From assembly GCA_029747585.1 (NCBI GenBank), contig JAPEVF010000949.1, positions 1-16,992 on the forward strand: DNA of 16,992 bases, read 5' to 3'. The notes under the pieces were generated by a model. That model was given only the letters and a program-made list of their open reading frames with translations, had not been told where the DNA came from and did not search any database. The translations under genes and the position numbers were made by a program. Within the stretch, counting starts at the first letter, position 1. Each line of letters begins with the position of its first letter. Below, one piece after another: positions 1-9,656 of the stretch. Origin of the DNA: Pleurotus djamor (Eukaryota; Basidiomycota; Agaricomycetes; Agaricales; Pleurotaceae).

Positions 1-1439
1 GTGTGGCCATGCACAAAGACCTACGAAATGATTCCGAATGCGTGGTACTCCATAATCGATCCTCGGGATATTCTCGCCAACAAGCCCTGCTGCATCCCTC
101 TTTGGAAGCGGATAACTACCACTTTCGGCGAAGGCTGGGGAAATAGGTGAGCGAAGGTTCCATGAACGGTCCGAGAATAGAGAGACTCACGATTTCAACC
201 TCCACGGGGACTTCACGAATGGTGAGCCATGGGATTATTACACTAAATTTAGGGAGGATGGTGAGTAAAAGCGTGGATAATATGGGTGAAAATCGGATTC
301 ACAAGATAGTCATGCCCAGTGCGAACCAGAAATCTTGTTGGCGGATAATACGAATACCATCGGGATTCCAGGAATGTGTTTCGAGGTCGTAGCTATCGCC
401 AAGCACCACAAATATCCAGGCTGGATAAAATGAATACGATGATCTCCAGAAGCCGATTCGAACGTACTAGATGCGAGACCGAGCCTACATGCGGGGTAAG
501 CTGAGGATAACCCAGAAGCACGCGATACTTACCAACCAATGAAGCGATGATGACGCTCGAAGACACTATTTATTCCATGGTCAGCATTTAAACATGTTAG
601 CAAAGGAACTAAGCTTACTTGTGGTGAGTATTACGGACCCAAGGGAACGCAGAGCAAATGGAAATCGCGACAGCGATGTTGGTAATGACACCCATGATCA
701 TCACCGCATCATGGTTGTTTCGGTGGTCGATGAAAAGCATTGTAACACGGTAAACCAGCCACATGAATCCAGATGTTGCGCATCCAGAGTGTATACCTCC
801 GAGATGCTGAAGAACAGATGTACAACCCAAACGGAACCAAAGAGGCGGCCACTAAGGGAAGGTCAGATAAATCCAACAGTAGATGCTGATCAGTAGTGCT
901 GACTTTGGCAAATAGGGTATTGACCATAAGATACAGAAATCGTCCAAATAATTCGTTTCTCATTAGAATAGCCGTGAGTAGGTTTCCGAGGATGAATGCA
1001 CCAGTGTAGTGTCGTGGGTACTCCCATGTACCGATGATAGTGAGCAAGAGTCCAATAGAGTTCATGGCGACAACAAAGGTATAAAATTTGCTAGATGAGT
1101 GGCTAGTTTAGAAGACCGAATCACTAAAAGCATGCTGATGATAGATACCGATAGGTATTGAACCACAGTTGGAACCGTATCCAGCGAGAGGCACGTTTGA
1201 AGGAAGGCTTCGGTCTTGGCTTCGCTGGCGCATCGTTGACAGGGACAACCACCACACTGGTACGCTTCTCGAGGGCCTTCTCTGGAATGGCCAATGCCTT
1301 CACTGACTCCGACGGTGATGGCTCGCTATTCAGTGATGGTACAGATGGGCCCAACGTCAATGAAAGAGAAAGAGGATCGTCATGTTGCATGACGCCCTTC
1401 TCGGCATCGTCGACGTGAGANGGGAAGGGGGTTAGACAT
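1..1439 (-). CDS. TmpA-like (ferric-reductase-like) multi-pass membrane protein, N-terminal part
   Basis: Exons, in transcript order: 1439-1149, 1090-904, 851-619, 565-533, 484-468, 420-303, 242-191, 134-25. The intron after 25 (donor GTAGGT) runs off the left edge, so about 347 residues are visible. The start is the ATG at 1439-1437 in a good context (GCCATG); it is in frame only if the N at 1421 is dropped, and the in-frame ATG at 1390 is the fallback. A polar 90-residue N-terminus precedes about six or seven hydrophobic helices. Visible motifs are RWIRFQLWFNTYR, RNELFGRFLYL, GGIHSGCATSG and WIFVVLGDSYD, then REVPVEVEIPSPK, which begins a beta-rich soluble part. These match, from memory, fungal TmpA-type membrane flavoproteins and the similar C-terminal region of some NRPS-like fungal enzymes. 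Likely a membrane redox protein; the reductase half lies outside the window. The gene is certain; the family name is moderately sure. Confidence 0.75.
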
Positions 1440-3546
1440 GGCGGGACAGGGACAGGTGTTGAAGCCCGGGAGACGAGAAGAGCGCGAGTATTTCAAGGTG
1501 TCGAAGCCATCACATCGGCGGATAATATAGTTTCATGAAAATAAGCCTTTCGTCGAACGGACGGTTCGCATGTGGTGAATTCGCTCCTTGTTGGATATCC
1601 CAAAGTAATGCCGGCGAGGGCATGTTCATCCGAGGTACCGGCGAACGTCTGGCATCAGCGTGGGACTCATCTCTCAATCATAAACGGGTTGAAGGAGATA
1701 ATAAGGTCAAGACTTTCTCGAAAGCAGCTCAAGTAGGTAGTATCCGCGAGACCTTCTGTCAGATACCAAGAGACCGTGGAGTACCCCGAGAAGTGCAATG
1801 ATATCAGATTTGATAAGCGCAAACGGCGGTGGTAGGGGGAGTAAACGACGAATTTCGAAGTAGGTGGTAAGTCACTCTGTCCATGGGTTTAACACGAGTT
1901 GACCGTCGATCGGCGCGTGGGTTGTGTCAGGCGACCAGAACTTGGTGCGTGTGAAACATCATGGACTGCAGGTTGTTGAGATCAAGCCTTGCAAGTTAAG
2001 CATTGTCCGAATGAATAGTGCCTTGAAACTATGTGATCCCAACGACCGATTGAATTCGCACTGTCCAGAGCATTGAATATGGAGAGGAGAGAACATAAAT
2101 GCCGCGGCCGTCGCGTCTACTGGGAATACTTCCGTTTCAGACAAGCGGTCCAAGTGGAGGGCAAGAGCGTCCGAACAGGATATTCCGGAGAGTATCATCA
2201 AGAGAGGTGCCATCTGGTCAAAAAAGGATGGTTCTATGGGTTTCCATGACTTTGAGTCAAGTTCGTAGATAAACCTCTTTGCCTCGGTACCTGAACTTTG
2301 GGTTCACCTAGGTTCTCTTCATTCCACTGTGATGTTTTAGTGGCATCATAAGGCGGCAAACGTCGGAAAGATTGCGGGGATTTGTTCCCGCCTTGGGTGG
2401 AGAGCCGAGCGGTGCACTAGATAAGGGTCGTCAGTTGCTTGCCTATCTCATCCAACGAAGATAAAGAGTGATACTGATCCGCTCATCGAGGAAGACAGAG
2501 ACTTTCGACCCATGACCCAGTCGCGTCGTAGGGATTATGACATGGTCATTCGTGGCTATGCGATACAAAGTTTCTGGACCCAGAACCCCACAGTAGGGTG
2601 GGGATTCCGAACGACGATGAGCGGGGTCGCCCCTGCAACAGGAACATTGAGGGGGATCGTCACAAGATGATACTCGGCGCACAAGCTACAGGAAGCAGGG
2701 ACTGGACTGTTTTGGGTAGATTCGTAGACTCAAAAACAGCTTGATAGCATGGAGCCAGAAGGATGGAGGCTCTTCTCGTTTGATCTAGCCATCATCAAGG
2801 CGAAGGGCGATGAAATTACGAGCACCGCGAAATTTCCGTCGTTCCGAGTCAATCATCGGGACCATCATTGAGGATAAATATAACGGCGAGATAGACTCGA
2901 AGCTTATACGCCGACCAGCGACCGCATCATAGGAAGGGTTCTTGTTACACACGAGAAGCACCACGACTCCCAAGCAACCGGGGTGTATTGAGAAATTGAC
3001 TGCAATTAAGTCCGTGAGTACATGGTTTGATGGATATTTAAAGCGGGCAGGCATGTAGCCGAATTGATTTAGCACAATTGTAATGAAGCAATGCCGATGA
3101 TGGGGATGGTTTACAGCTAAAGGACAGCCAAAACTCACAAGGAATGGATTGGCCTCATTTGAGATTGATTGGAATGAATCCCTTAAATAACACAAATGGC
3201 TTGAGATTAGTTAAGGCTCGACTGTGAAGGTGCCTCTCAAGCAGGCATCATGGCATTAAAGGTGACCGACGATGGATGAGTGCATGGACGTAATGGTGCA
3301 TTGTGGTTTGAACGTGGTACCTATGTGACCGTGGAAGTAGTGGTGGCGCTGAGCGCCTTTCTCTGAAACTTTCTGGCGTCTAGCGCGCACGATCACATGA
3401 CGTAATCGGCGATAATAGGCCAAGGCAAAAATTTACATACAAGCGTCGATTCTGCCCCATAAAAAAGTTCCTGGCTCCGAAGGCAACTTCGATTCTTCTT
3501 GACTCTGTACTCTCACCAGGCTGCTGCCTCCCTTGCCTGCTCGGCC
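1440..3546. other. Unassigned 2.1-kb interval between divergent genes
   Basis: No gene model could be defended here. The ends must carry the promoters of the divergent membrane-protein gene (minus) and CPA2 (plus). On the minus strand there are open frames at about 3195-2785, 2682-2443 and 2309-1959. The last begins just after a plausible acceptor (TTCAG at about 2312) and reads like ordinary protein (for example FIYELDSKSWKPIEP). I could not join these stretches by convincing introns or recognise a family. They could be exons of a lineage-specific minus-strand gene, a decayed gene, or chance. Confidence 0.5.
3500..3505 (+). promoter_or_regulatory. Candidate Gcn4/Cpc1-type site (TGACTC) upstream of CPA2
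   Basis: TGACTC lies 42 nt before the CPA2 start codon. It is the core of the element bound by Gcn4/Cpc1 bZIP activators that drive amino-acid biosynthesis genes in fungi under starvation. A second bZIP-like word, TGACGTAA, lies at 3398-3405, and an A-rich TATA-like stretch (CATAAAAAAG) at 3458-3467. A six-base match is weak evidence, and the site may fall inside the 5' leader, so the call rests mainly on gene context. Confidence 0.3.
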
Positions 3547-6500
3547 ATGAGCTTTGTACGGTTGAAGAGCTCGCTGCCAACGAGCGCGACCAGGCTCAAG
3601 ACTTTCACGCGCTCATTCCATGTGAGCACATGCCATTCCAACATCAGGCCAACCAGACCTCTTCAAGCCGTTGCCGCGCCAGCAGTCGGCTCATACCAGC
3701 CAAAGGACGGCGAGCATGTGTTAAATTCCCCATCTGAACTTGCTCGAAAAATATCTGCCAGAGTCCTCCCCAAAGTCCCTCGTCCAGATGTACAAAAGGT
3801 CGTCGTCGTCGGCAGTGGCGGTCTCAGCATTGGGCAAGCAGGGGAATTTGACTACTCCGGATCTCAAGCTCTCAAGGCGCTCAGCGAAGAAGGCGTGCAA
3901 GCTGTACTCATTAACCCGAACATCGCTACATGGCAGACATCCCACCAGTTGGCTTCTGAAGTTTACTTTTTGCCCATCACCGCGGATTACGTCGCATACG
4001 TACTCGAGAAGGAACGTCCGGATGGCATTCTGCTGACATTTGGTGGCCAAAGTGCCCTCAATGTTGGCATTGCACTTGACAAGATGGGTGTGCTGGAACG
4101 ACTTGGTGTCCAAGTTCTTGGCACACCTATCAAAACGCTGGAGGTATCTGAGGATCGGGACCTGTTCGTTCAAGCTCTCAAAGGTCTGTTTATTGCTTCC
4201 TTACTCTTTTCTGATATACTTAGTTTCTCGTTCTTCAGAAATCGACATTCCTGTTGCCCAGTCCACAGCTGTGTCTTCCGTCAATGATGCTCTGGCAGCG
4301 GCTGAAACCATTGGCTATCCTGTCATTCTTCGTTCCGCATTCACCCTCGGTGGTCTCGGCTCCGGTTTCGCAAATGATCCTGACGAATTGCGTGACTTGT
4401 CCGCCAAAAGTCTCAGTCTAAGTCCTCAGGTTCTGATCGAACGCAGTATGAAAGGCTGGAAAGAATTGGAGTACGAAGTTGTTCGGGACGCCGCAGATGT
4501 AAGCTACTTCCATCACGTCCCCGTAACTTGCTGACATGTTACCCCCCAGAACACGATCANTTTGTTGTAACATGGAAAACTTCGATCCTCTAGGAACACA
4601 CACTGGTGACTCTATCGTCGTTGCTCCATCCCAGACTCTCCCAGACGATGAATACCACATGCTACGAAGTGCTGCTCTCAAGGTTATCCGTCATCTGGGC
4701 GTCGTCGGCGAATGTAACATCCAATACGCTTTGAATCCCACGTCTCGGGAATATTGTGTCATTGAAGTCAATGCTCGGTGCGATTCTTCACGTTTTGAAT
4801 ATAAGGCTTCACCAACCTCCTCCCTAGTCTGAGTCGATCCAGTGCCCTTGCGTCTAAAGCCACTGGATACCCGCTTGCTTACACCGCTGCGAAGATTGCC
4901 CTCGGTCATACCTTGCCGGAATTGCCCAATGCAGTGACGAAAACGACGACGGCGTGCTTCGAACCATCCCTGGATTATATCGTGACGAAGATACCGAAGT
5001 GGGACCTCGCTAAATTCTCTTCCCAGGTCAACCGTGAGGTTGGCTCTGCTATGAAGAGTGTTGGAGAAGTCATGGCTATTGGTCGCACGTTTGAAGAAAG
5101 TTTGCAGAAGGCCATTCGTCAAGTCGACCCTCGATGGAAGGGCTTCGAGGCTTATGTGGAACCTGAGGATTTGGATAGGGCATTGAGCAAGCCAACGGAC
5201 ATGAGGTTGTTCGCCATTGCTTACGCGATGTACAACAAGAGTTACACGGTCGACCAGGTTCACGACTTGACTAAGATTGACAAGGTTGGCGTCTTGGTTC
5301 TTCCGTCACCTACCGAAGCTCATCGTTTTGATAGTGGTTCCTATACAAAATCGACAACATTGTTCAAACGCACCATGCTCTCAAAGCAGCTGGTGCCCTC
5401 GAGAACATTGAACATGAACTCATGCAACGCGCTAAACGGATGGGATTCGCAGACTCCCAGATTGCAGATCTCGTCAATTCCACCGAAGACGCCGTCCGAG
5501 CCGCTCGTAAAACGCTGAACATCGTCCCGTTCGTCAAACGTATCGATACCCTCGCCGCTGAATACCCTGCTCACACCAATTACCTCTATACCACCTACAA
5601 CGCATCTGAACATGACGTCACTTTCGATGAGCATGGTACCATGGTCCTTGGGTCCGGTGTCTACCGTATTGGAAGCAGTGTTGAGTTTGATTGGTGCGCG
5701 GTTACGTCTGCCAGGAAACTCAGGGATATGGGCAAGCGCACGATCATGATCAACTATAACCCTGAAACTGTCTCGACCGACTTCGACGAGGCTGACAGGC
5801 TTTACTTCGAAGAGTTAGGCTTCGAACGTGTTATGGATATCTATGAGCTTGAACAATCGCAAGGTGTTATTGTTAGCATGGGAGGTAAGTCCTTTCGTCG
5901 GTGCTTCTCAGTCTCTTACTGACAAACCCAGGTCAACTACCGCAGAACATTGCGCTCAGACTAAAGCACACGGGTGTGAAAGTCCTTGGTACTGATCCTG
6001 AAAAAATCGATACTGCCGAAGATCGGCACAAGTTCTCGAGCGTCTTGGATAGCATCGGCGTCGACCAACCTGAATGGACGGAAGTTTCAAGTCTCGAGGC
6101 TGCCAAGGAGTTTGCCAGCAGGGTTGGGTACGTCCCTTCTCATCTTACTGTGGAACACAGGCTTAAAAGTCTATTTTTGTAGATATCCGGTCCTTATCCG
6201 ACCGTCTTATGTCCTGTCTGGTGCCGCCATGAACGTCGTTAGGGAGGAAGCCGATCTCGAGCACAAGCTATCGGCCGCTGCATCCGTCTCTCCTCTCCAC
6301 CCCGTCGTGATCACCAAATTCATCGATAACGCCCAAGAAATTGATGTGGACGCTGTTGCATACCAAGGCAAACTCCTCATCCATGCTGTTTCGGAACACG
6401 TCGAGAATGCTGGCGTTCATTCTGGTGATGCCACCTTGGTCCTCCCGCCATTTTCGTTATCGGAGAGCGATATGCAACGGTTGAAGACTATTGCAGAGAA

Positions 6501-7468
6501 GGTTGCCGCTGCTTTCGAGATCTCAGGCCCCTTCAATATGCAGATCATCAAGAAACCTAGCGATGTTTCGGGTGAAGAGTCTCCATTGAAGGTTATTGAA
6601 TGTAACCTCCGTGCCTCCCGATCTTTTCCCTTCGTATCTAAGGTACTTGGTCATAACTTCATCGATGTTGCCACCGCCGCTATCATGGGCGAGAACGTCC
6701 CCGAGCCTGTGGACTTGATGAGTGAACCTCGCGACTACGTATCCATCAAGGTCTCTCAGTTTTCTTGGACTCGGTTGGGAGGTGCAGACCCCTTCCTGGG
6801 TGTCGGTAAGCACGTTTGACCCATTTCACGCTGTCGACCGTCTCTTACACCCTCACTCACAGAAATGGCAAGCACTGGTGAAGTTGCAAGCTTTGGCAAG
6901 GACATTCACGAAGCATACTGGGCATCTCTGCTCAGTACCACGGGATTCAAAGTGCCTCGGGCTGGTTCAGGGGTCCTCATCGGTGGTGATACTACACAGC
7001 CTGAAATGCAATCGGTTGCCAAAACGTTGATTGACCTTGGGTTCAAACTTTACTGTTCCTCTCCGGCCGTCGAAGAATTCTTGAACGACCTGCCTTATGT
7101 ATCCGCAAAACGAATCTTCTTCCCCACGAAGGACAAACGACTACTACGAGAAGTGTTCGATGAATATGACATCCAATGTGTCATCAACCTCGCCAGGACC
7201 CGGGGTGAAAGCTTTACTGACGAAGATTATGTCGCGAGACGGTTAGCCTCATTCCTTTGAATGATCTCAGCTCCGAAACTCAAACTCTGTATTCTTTAGA
7301 AATGCTGTCGACTTCGGCCTTCCTCTGTTGAATAACCCTCGAAACGCCCAACTCTGGGTCGACAGTCTCGCCAAAAAGATGCCTAAAGGAGGCCTTCGCC
7401 CATACACCGAAGGCAGAATACCTTCTGAAGTTCGTTCATGGAGGGAGTTCGTTGGCCGTCGAGCCTGA
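3547..7468 (+). CDS. CPA2: Carbamoyl-phosphate synthase, arginine-specific, large subunit (mitochondrial)
   Basis: Exons 3547-4183, 4239-4498, 4550-4777, 4828-5284, 5335-5884, 5932-6127, 6183-6805, 6863-7241 and 7300-7468 join to 1165 codons plus stop, if the N at 4560 is dropped; keeping it would cause a frameshift and TAA. With the small glutaminase subunit, the enzyme makes carbamoyl phosphate from bicarbonate, ATP and glutamine nitrogen for citrulline/arginine synthesis. The first 30-40 residues ([18 protein letters not shown]...) are rich in Arg, Ser and Thr and lack acids, as in mitochondrial presequences. The first synthetase half starts near residue 83 ([21 protein letters not shown]), with [13 protein letters not shown] in ATP-grasp 1. 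An oligomerisation region spans about 500-610. The second half includes [20 protein letters not shown] and [15 protein letters not shown]. An MGS-like C-terminal domain runs from about 1015. There is no fused aspartate transcarbamylase, which argues against the pyrimidine (CAD-type) enzyme. The ATG at 3547 is preferred because nothing upstream in frame is an ATG. Confidence 0.97.
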
Positions 7469-7559
7469 GTGCTTGAGCAAGCACTCTCATCAAAATGTAT
7501 ATTACTCACTTATTCACTGCTGTCGTTAACTTTTTTTTCTTGGTAATCTATTATGGACA

Positions 7560-9278
7560 TCACAACAAATCTTCCTTCGTGCACAGTTGACCAAGATCTA
7601 GCACTTTCGGTTGACCTGACCTTGATGCATCGAAGCCTGTGCGTTCACGAGCGACGGAAAATCTGGTGACTGTTGATGCGTCTAGCTTGCCCTGTATAGC
7701 ATCAGCAACCAAGCTCCCTATGATGGGCAGAAACTTCGAAGACGTTTGGGTGAGTTTACACTCCCTTCATCATTTCCGTGGAGCTCTCACCTTGAATGCA
7801 TGTCCGCTTCCTGCGGTGGCCAGCATGATACCTGGATCTCCAAGGACTTCGCCAATAATCCAATCACCATCGGGAGAATCGGTATACCTGGCGACTCATT
7901 CATAGGAGTGAGAAGTGGAGTACAGACAAACAATTTGGGGGAACCCACCAGCACATGCGTGTCCCCAAGATGGGTTTCACAGCAAGATCCGGGTAGACAA
8001 TTCGTAGGTGCGCCCGAAGTTCATTTAGCACTTCTTTGGGGATGCGTAGGCCATCTTCTTGAGCGTTTGACACCGTACGAGGGGTAGATATGCAAACACC
8101 GTCGTCCGTTGGGGGCGCATGGATGTATCCTGCGGCGTGAATTGCTATCTTGACGATGTTGTCTTTGTTAGGCTAGGTGCGTTTCCTCAATTCCAGGAAC
8201 CTGAATCGCGAGCACTGGTGAAGGACCTACGGGAAACATATAGAAGCCGTTTCCATAATTCAAAACAACTGGACACTCTCGGTATGTTTGTGCCTCATCT
8301 TCCGTGAGTTGTATCGTCGCAAGGCATTGACTGTGCGCGTTAGGTACTTCTTTAGTCGCCTTAGATGCACTTCCACTCACCCTGTGGCTTTCAGCTTGTC
8401 CTGGAGCCTCAGTTGCGGAAACGCCGAAGCTGTCCATGCACCTGTTGCAATAACTACGAGCGCTGCATCATCGTATACGGACCCGTCTTGGCATTCTACC
8501 CCAGTTGCACGGCCTTCCTTTGAATTCCGTAAAATCGTTCGAACTGCTTTCCCTGACAGGATCTTGCCATTCAATTGTCGTATCTTGTCGATTAAGAAGG
8601 ATACCGCTTGTCCAGCGTAGGCCCAACCGCAATCGCGATTCAGATACCCAGCGAATTGGTCGAAGTCCCCTGTCCGAACGCTAGGGGGGAAGATACCTTT
8701 GTTCCGTATCTCGTCACCGTTCTCAACCACTTCCACCCTCGAGCCAATCGAAACGTCGTTGTGGTAGGATCGGGAAGCATACGCGTCCTTATCCGTAGCG
8801 ATTCCCAAGACCAACACTCCCGATCTAGAGCAGGCCAGTGAATTTATGGCAAGTTGAAAGGCAATGGCGTATTGCATAAATAGCGCGTCNTTTTTTGAGG
8901 GAACAACTCGGTGCTTACTCATGGTAGGAGTCACCCCATACACTGGTATCCTTCCACATTCCGATGGCATCCTTTGCGAGTTTCGCGTAAAAAATATCGT
9001 CATACGAAGATCTTACGACTGAAACACAGTCATAAGTCAGAAAAATGACATACTTATCTCCTCAGAGAAGATCAAGAGAAGATAACTTGTCGCCGAAAGA
9101 GGGTCCGAGTTGACTAACCTTTGTTGAGGTCATTGCTAGCTGCGTCTTCTGCCGGAAGCGTTTCAGCCTTATCCAAGACGGTGACGTCCGTAAAGCCCCT
9201 TTGGAGTAGATGATAGGCTGTAGACAGACCAAAACATCCAGCGCCGATGATGAGGATCTTATCGTCCGGCTGGATCAT
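7560..9278 (-). CDS. FAD-dependent amine oxidase, amadoriase / saccharopine-oxidase type
   Basis: Exons, in transcript order: 9278-9119, 9018-8919, 8824-8381, 8330-8231, 8172-7949, 7887-7791, 7733-7560, giving 432 residues, near the usual 430-445 for fungal fructosyl amino acid oxidases. The N-terminal dinucleotide-binding motif is ILIIGAGCFG (residues 8-17), followed by VTVLDK and NDLNK, as in amadoriases. YHESGVLVLG follows in the second and third exons. Cys342 in RMCWYTDSPDGDW sits where this family links FAD covalently through cysteine. GSGHAFKFLP is the conserved C-terminal flavin-contact motif. The reaction expected is oxidation of a secondary amine (glycated amino acid, saccharopine, pipecolate or sarcosine) to an imine with H2O2 release; the exact substrate cannot be told from sequence. 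The C-terminus ends KEDLL, without a peroxisomal SKL-type signal. The gene is convergent with CPA2, 91 bp between stops. The N at 8890 is intronic. Confidence 0.9.
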
Positions 9279-9656
9279 GGATAACGGAGAGTGGCGTCAG
9301 CGGTATAATAGAGGATGAGTCGAGAGGAAAGAATTCGATCAATGAGAGGTTGTGCCGATGAAACGGTGAATTACTCATGCTCGGGACCTTTGACCCTCCA
9401 CCCATATGGGTATGGTTGAAGTCAAACTCGCTGAGAAGATTGCCAAAGNAAAAAAAAGCTGATAGGAATCAGTCGGCTTTCTGTCAATGGTACCTGGACG
9501 GTACGGATGCTATTCACAAGTGCTAGTATGTACGTAGTATGTATGTAGTGCAATAAGTGAGCTGTATGACTAGGATGTATGCTATGTAGATCATAAGATT
9601 GCTAGTTCTAGGTGTCGAATAAGTTAAGAGAGGGGGGTAGTGGTCGAGGAAGCGAT
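9279..9656. other. Intergenic stretch: PAL 3' end / oxidase promoter
   Basis: This 378-bp gap separates two minus-strand genes. It must hold the 3' processing signals of PAL and the promoter of the FAD oxidase. A TATTATA word (minus strand, 9310-9304) is only about 26 nt from the oxidase ATG, which is close for a TATA box. An N at 9449 precedes a run of A. A short tandem repeat lies at 9524-9549. No coding potential was recognised. Confidence 0.6.
9524..9549. repeat. Short tandem repeat, 11-bp unit TAGTATGTAYG
   Basis: Two adjacent copies, TAGTATGTACG and TAGTATGTATG, differ at one base and are followed by a partial third (TAGTG). They lie about 110 bp past the PAL stop codon, probably in its 3' untranslated or terminator region. 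A simple slippage-type repeat with no evident function. Confidence 0.7.

Noticed and set aside
147..392. Plus-strand open frame at the left end
   Set aside because: It is antisense to exons and introns of the minus-strand membrane-protein gene and has no family features.
450..470. tRNA B-box-like GATTCGAAC
   Set aside because: It lies in a splice region of the membrane-protein gene, with no matching A box or cloverleaf around it.
1535..1801. 88-codon plus-strand frame
   Set aside because: No recognisable motif, and codon content unlike the confirmed genes; probably chance.
3499..3546. Start of CPA2 at 3499 with extra residues before MSFVRLK
   Set aside because: That frame would begin at TTG; the first ATG is at 3547 and is followed by a good mitochondrial presequence.
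3301..3546. Arginine attenuator peptide uORF upstream of the carbamoyl-phosphate synthase gene
   Set aside because: That uORF belongs to the small subunit gene (CPA1/arg-2), and I saw no such peptide here.
4691..5263. 190-codon minus-strand frame inside CPA2
   Set aside because: Antisense shadow of conserved CPA2 exons 3 and 4.
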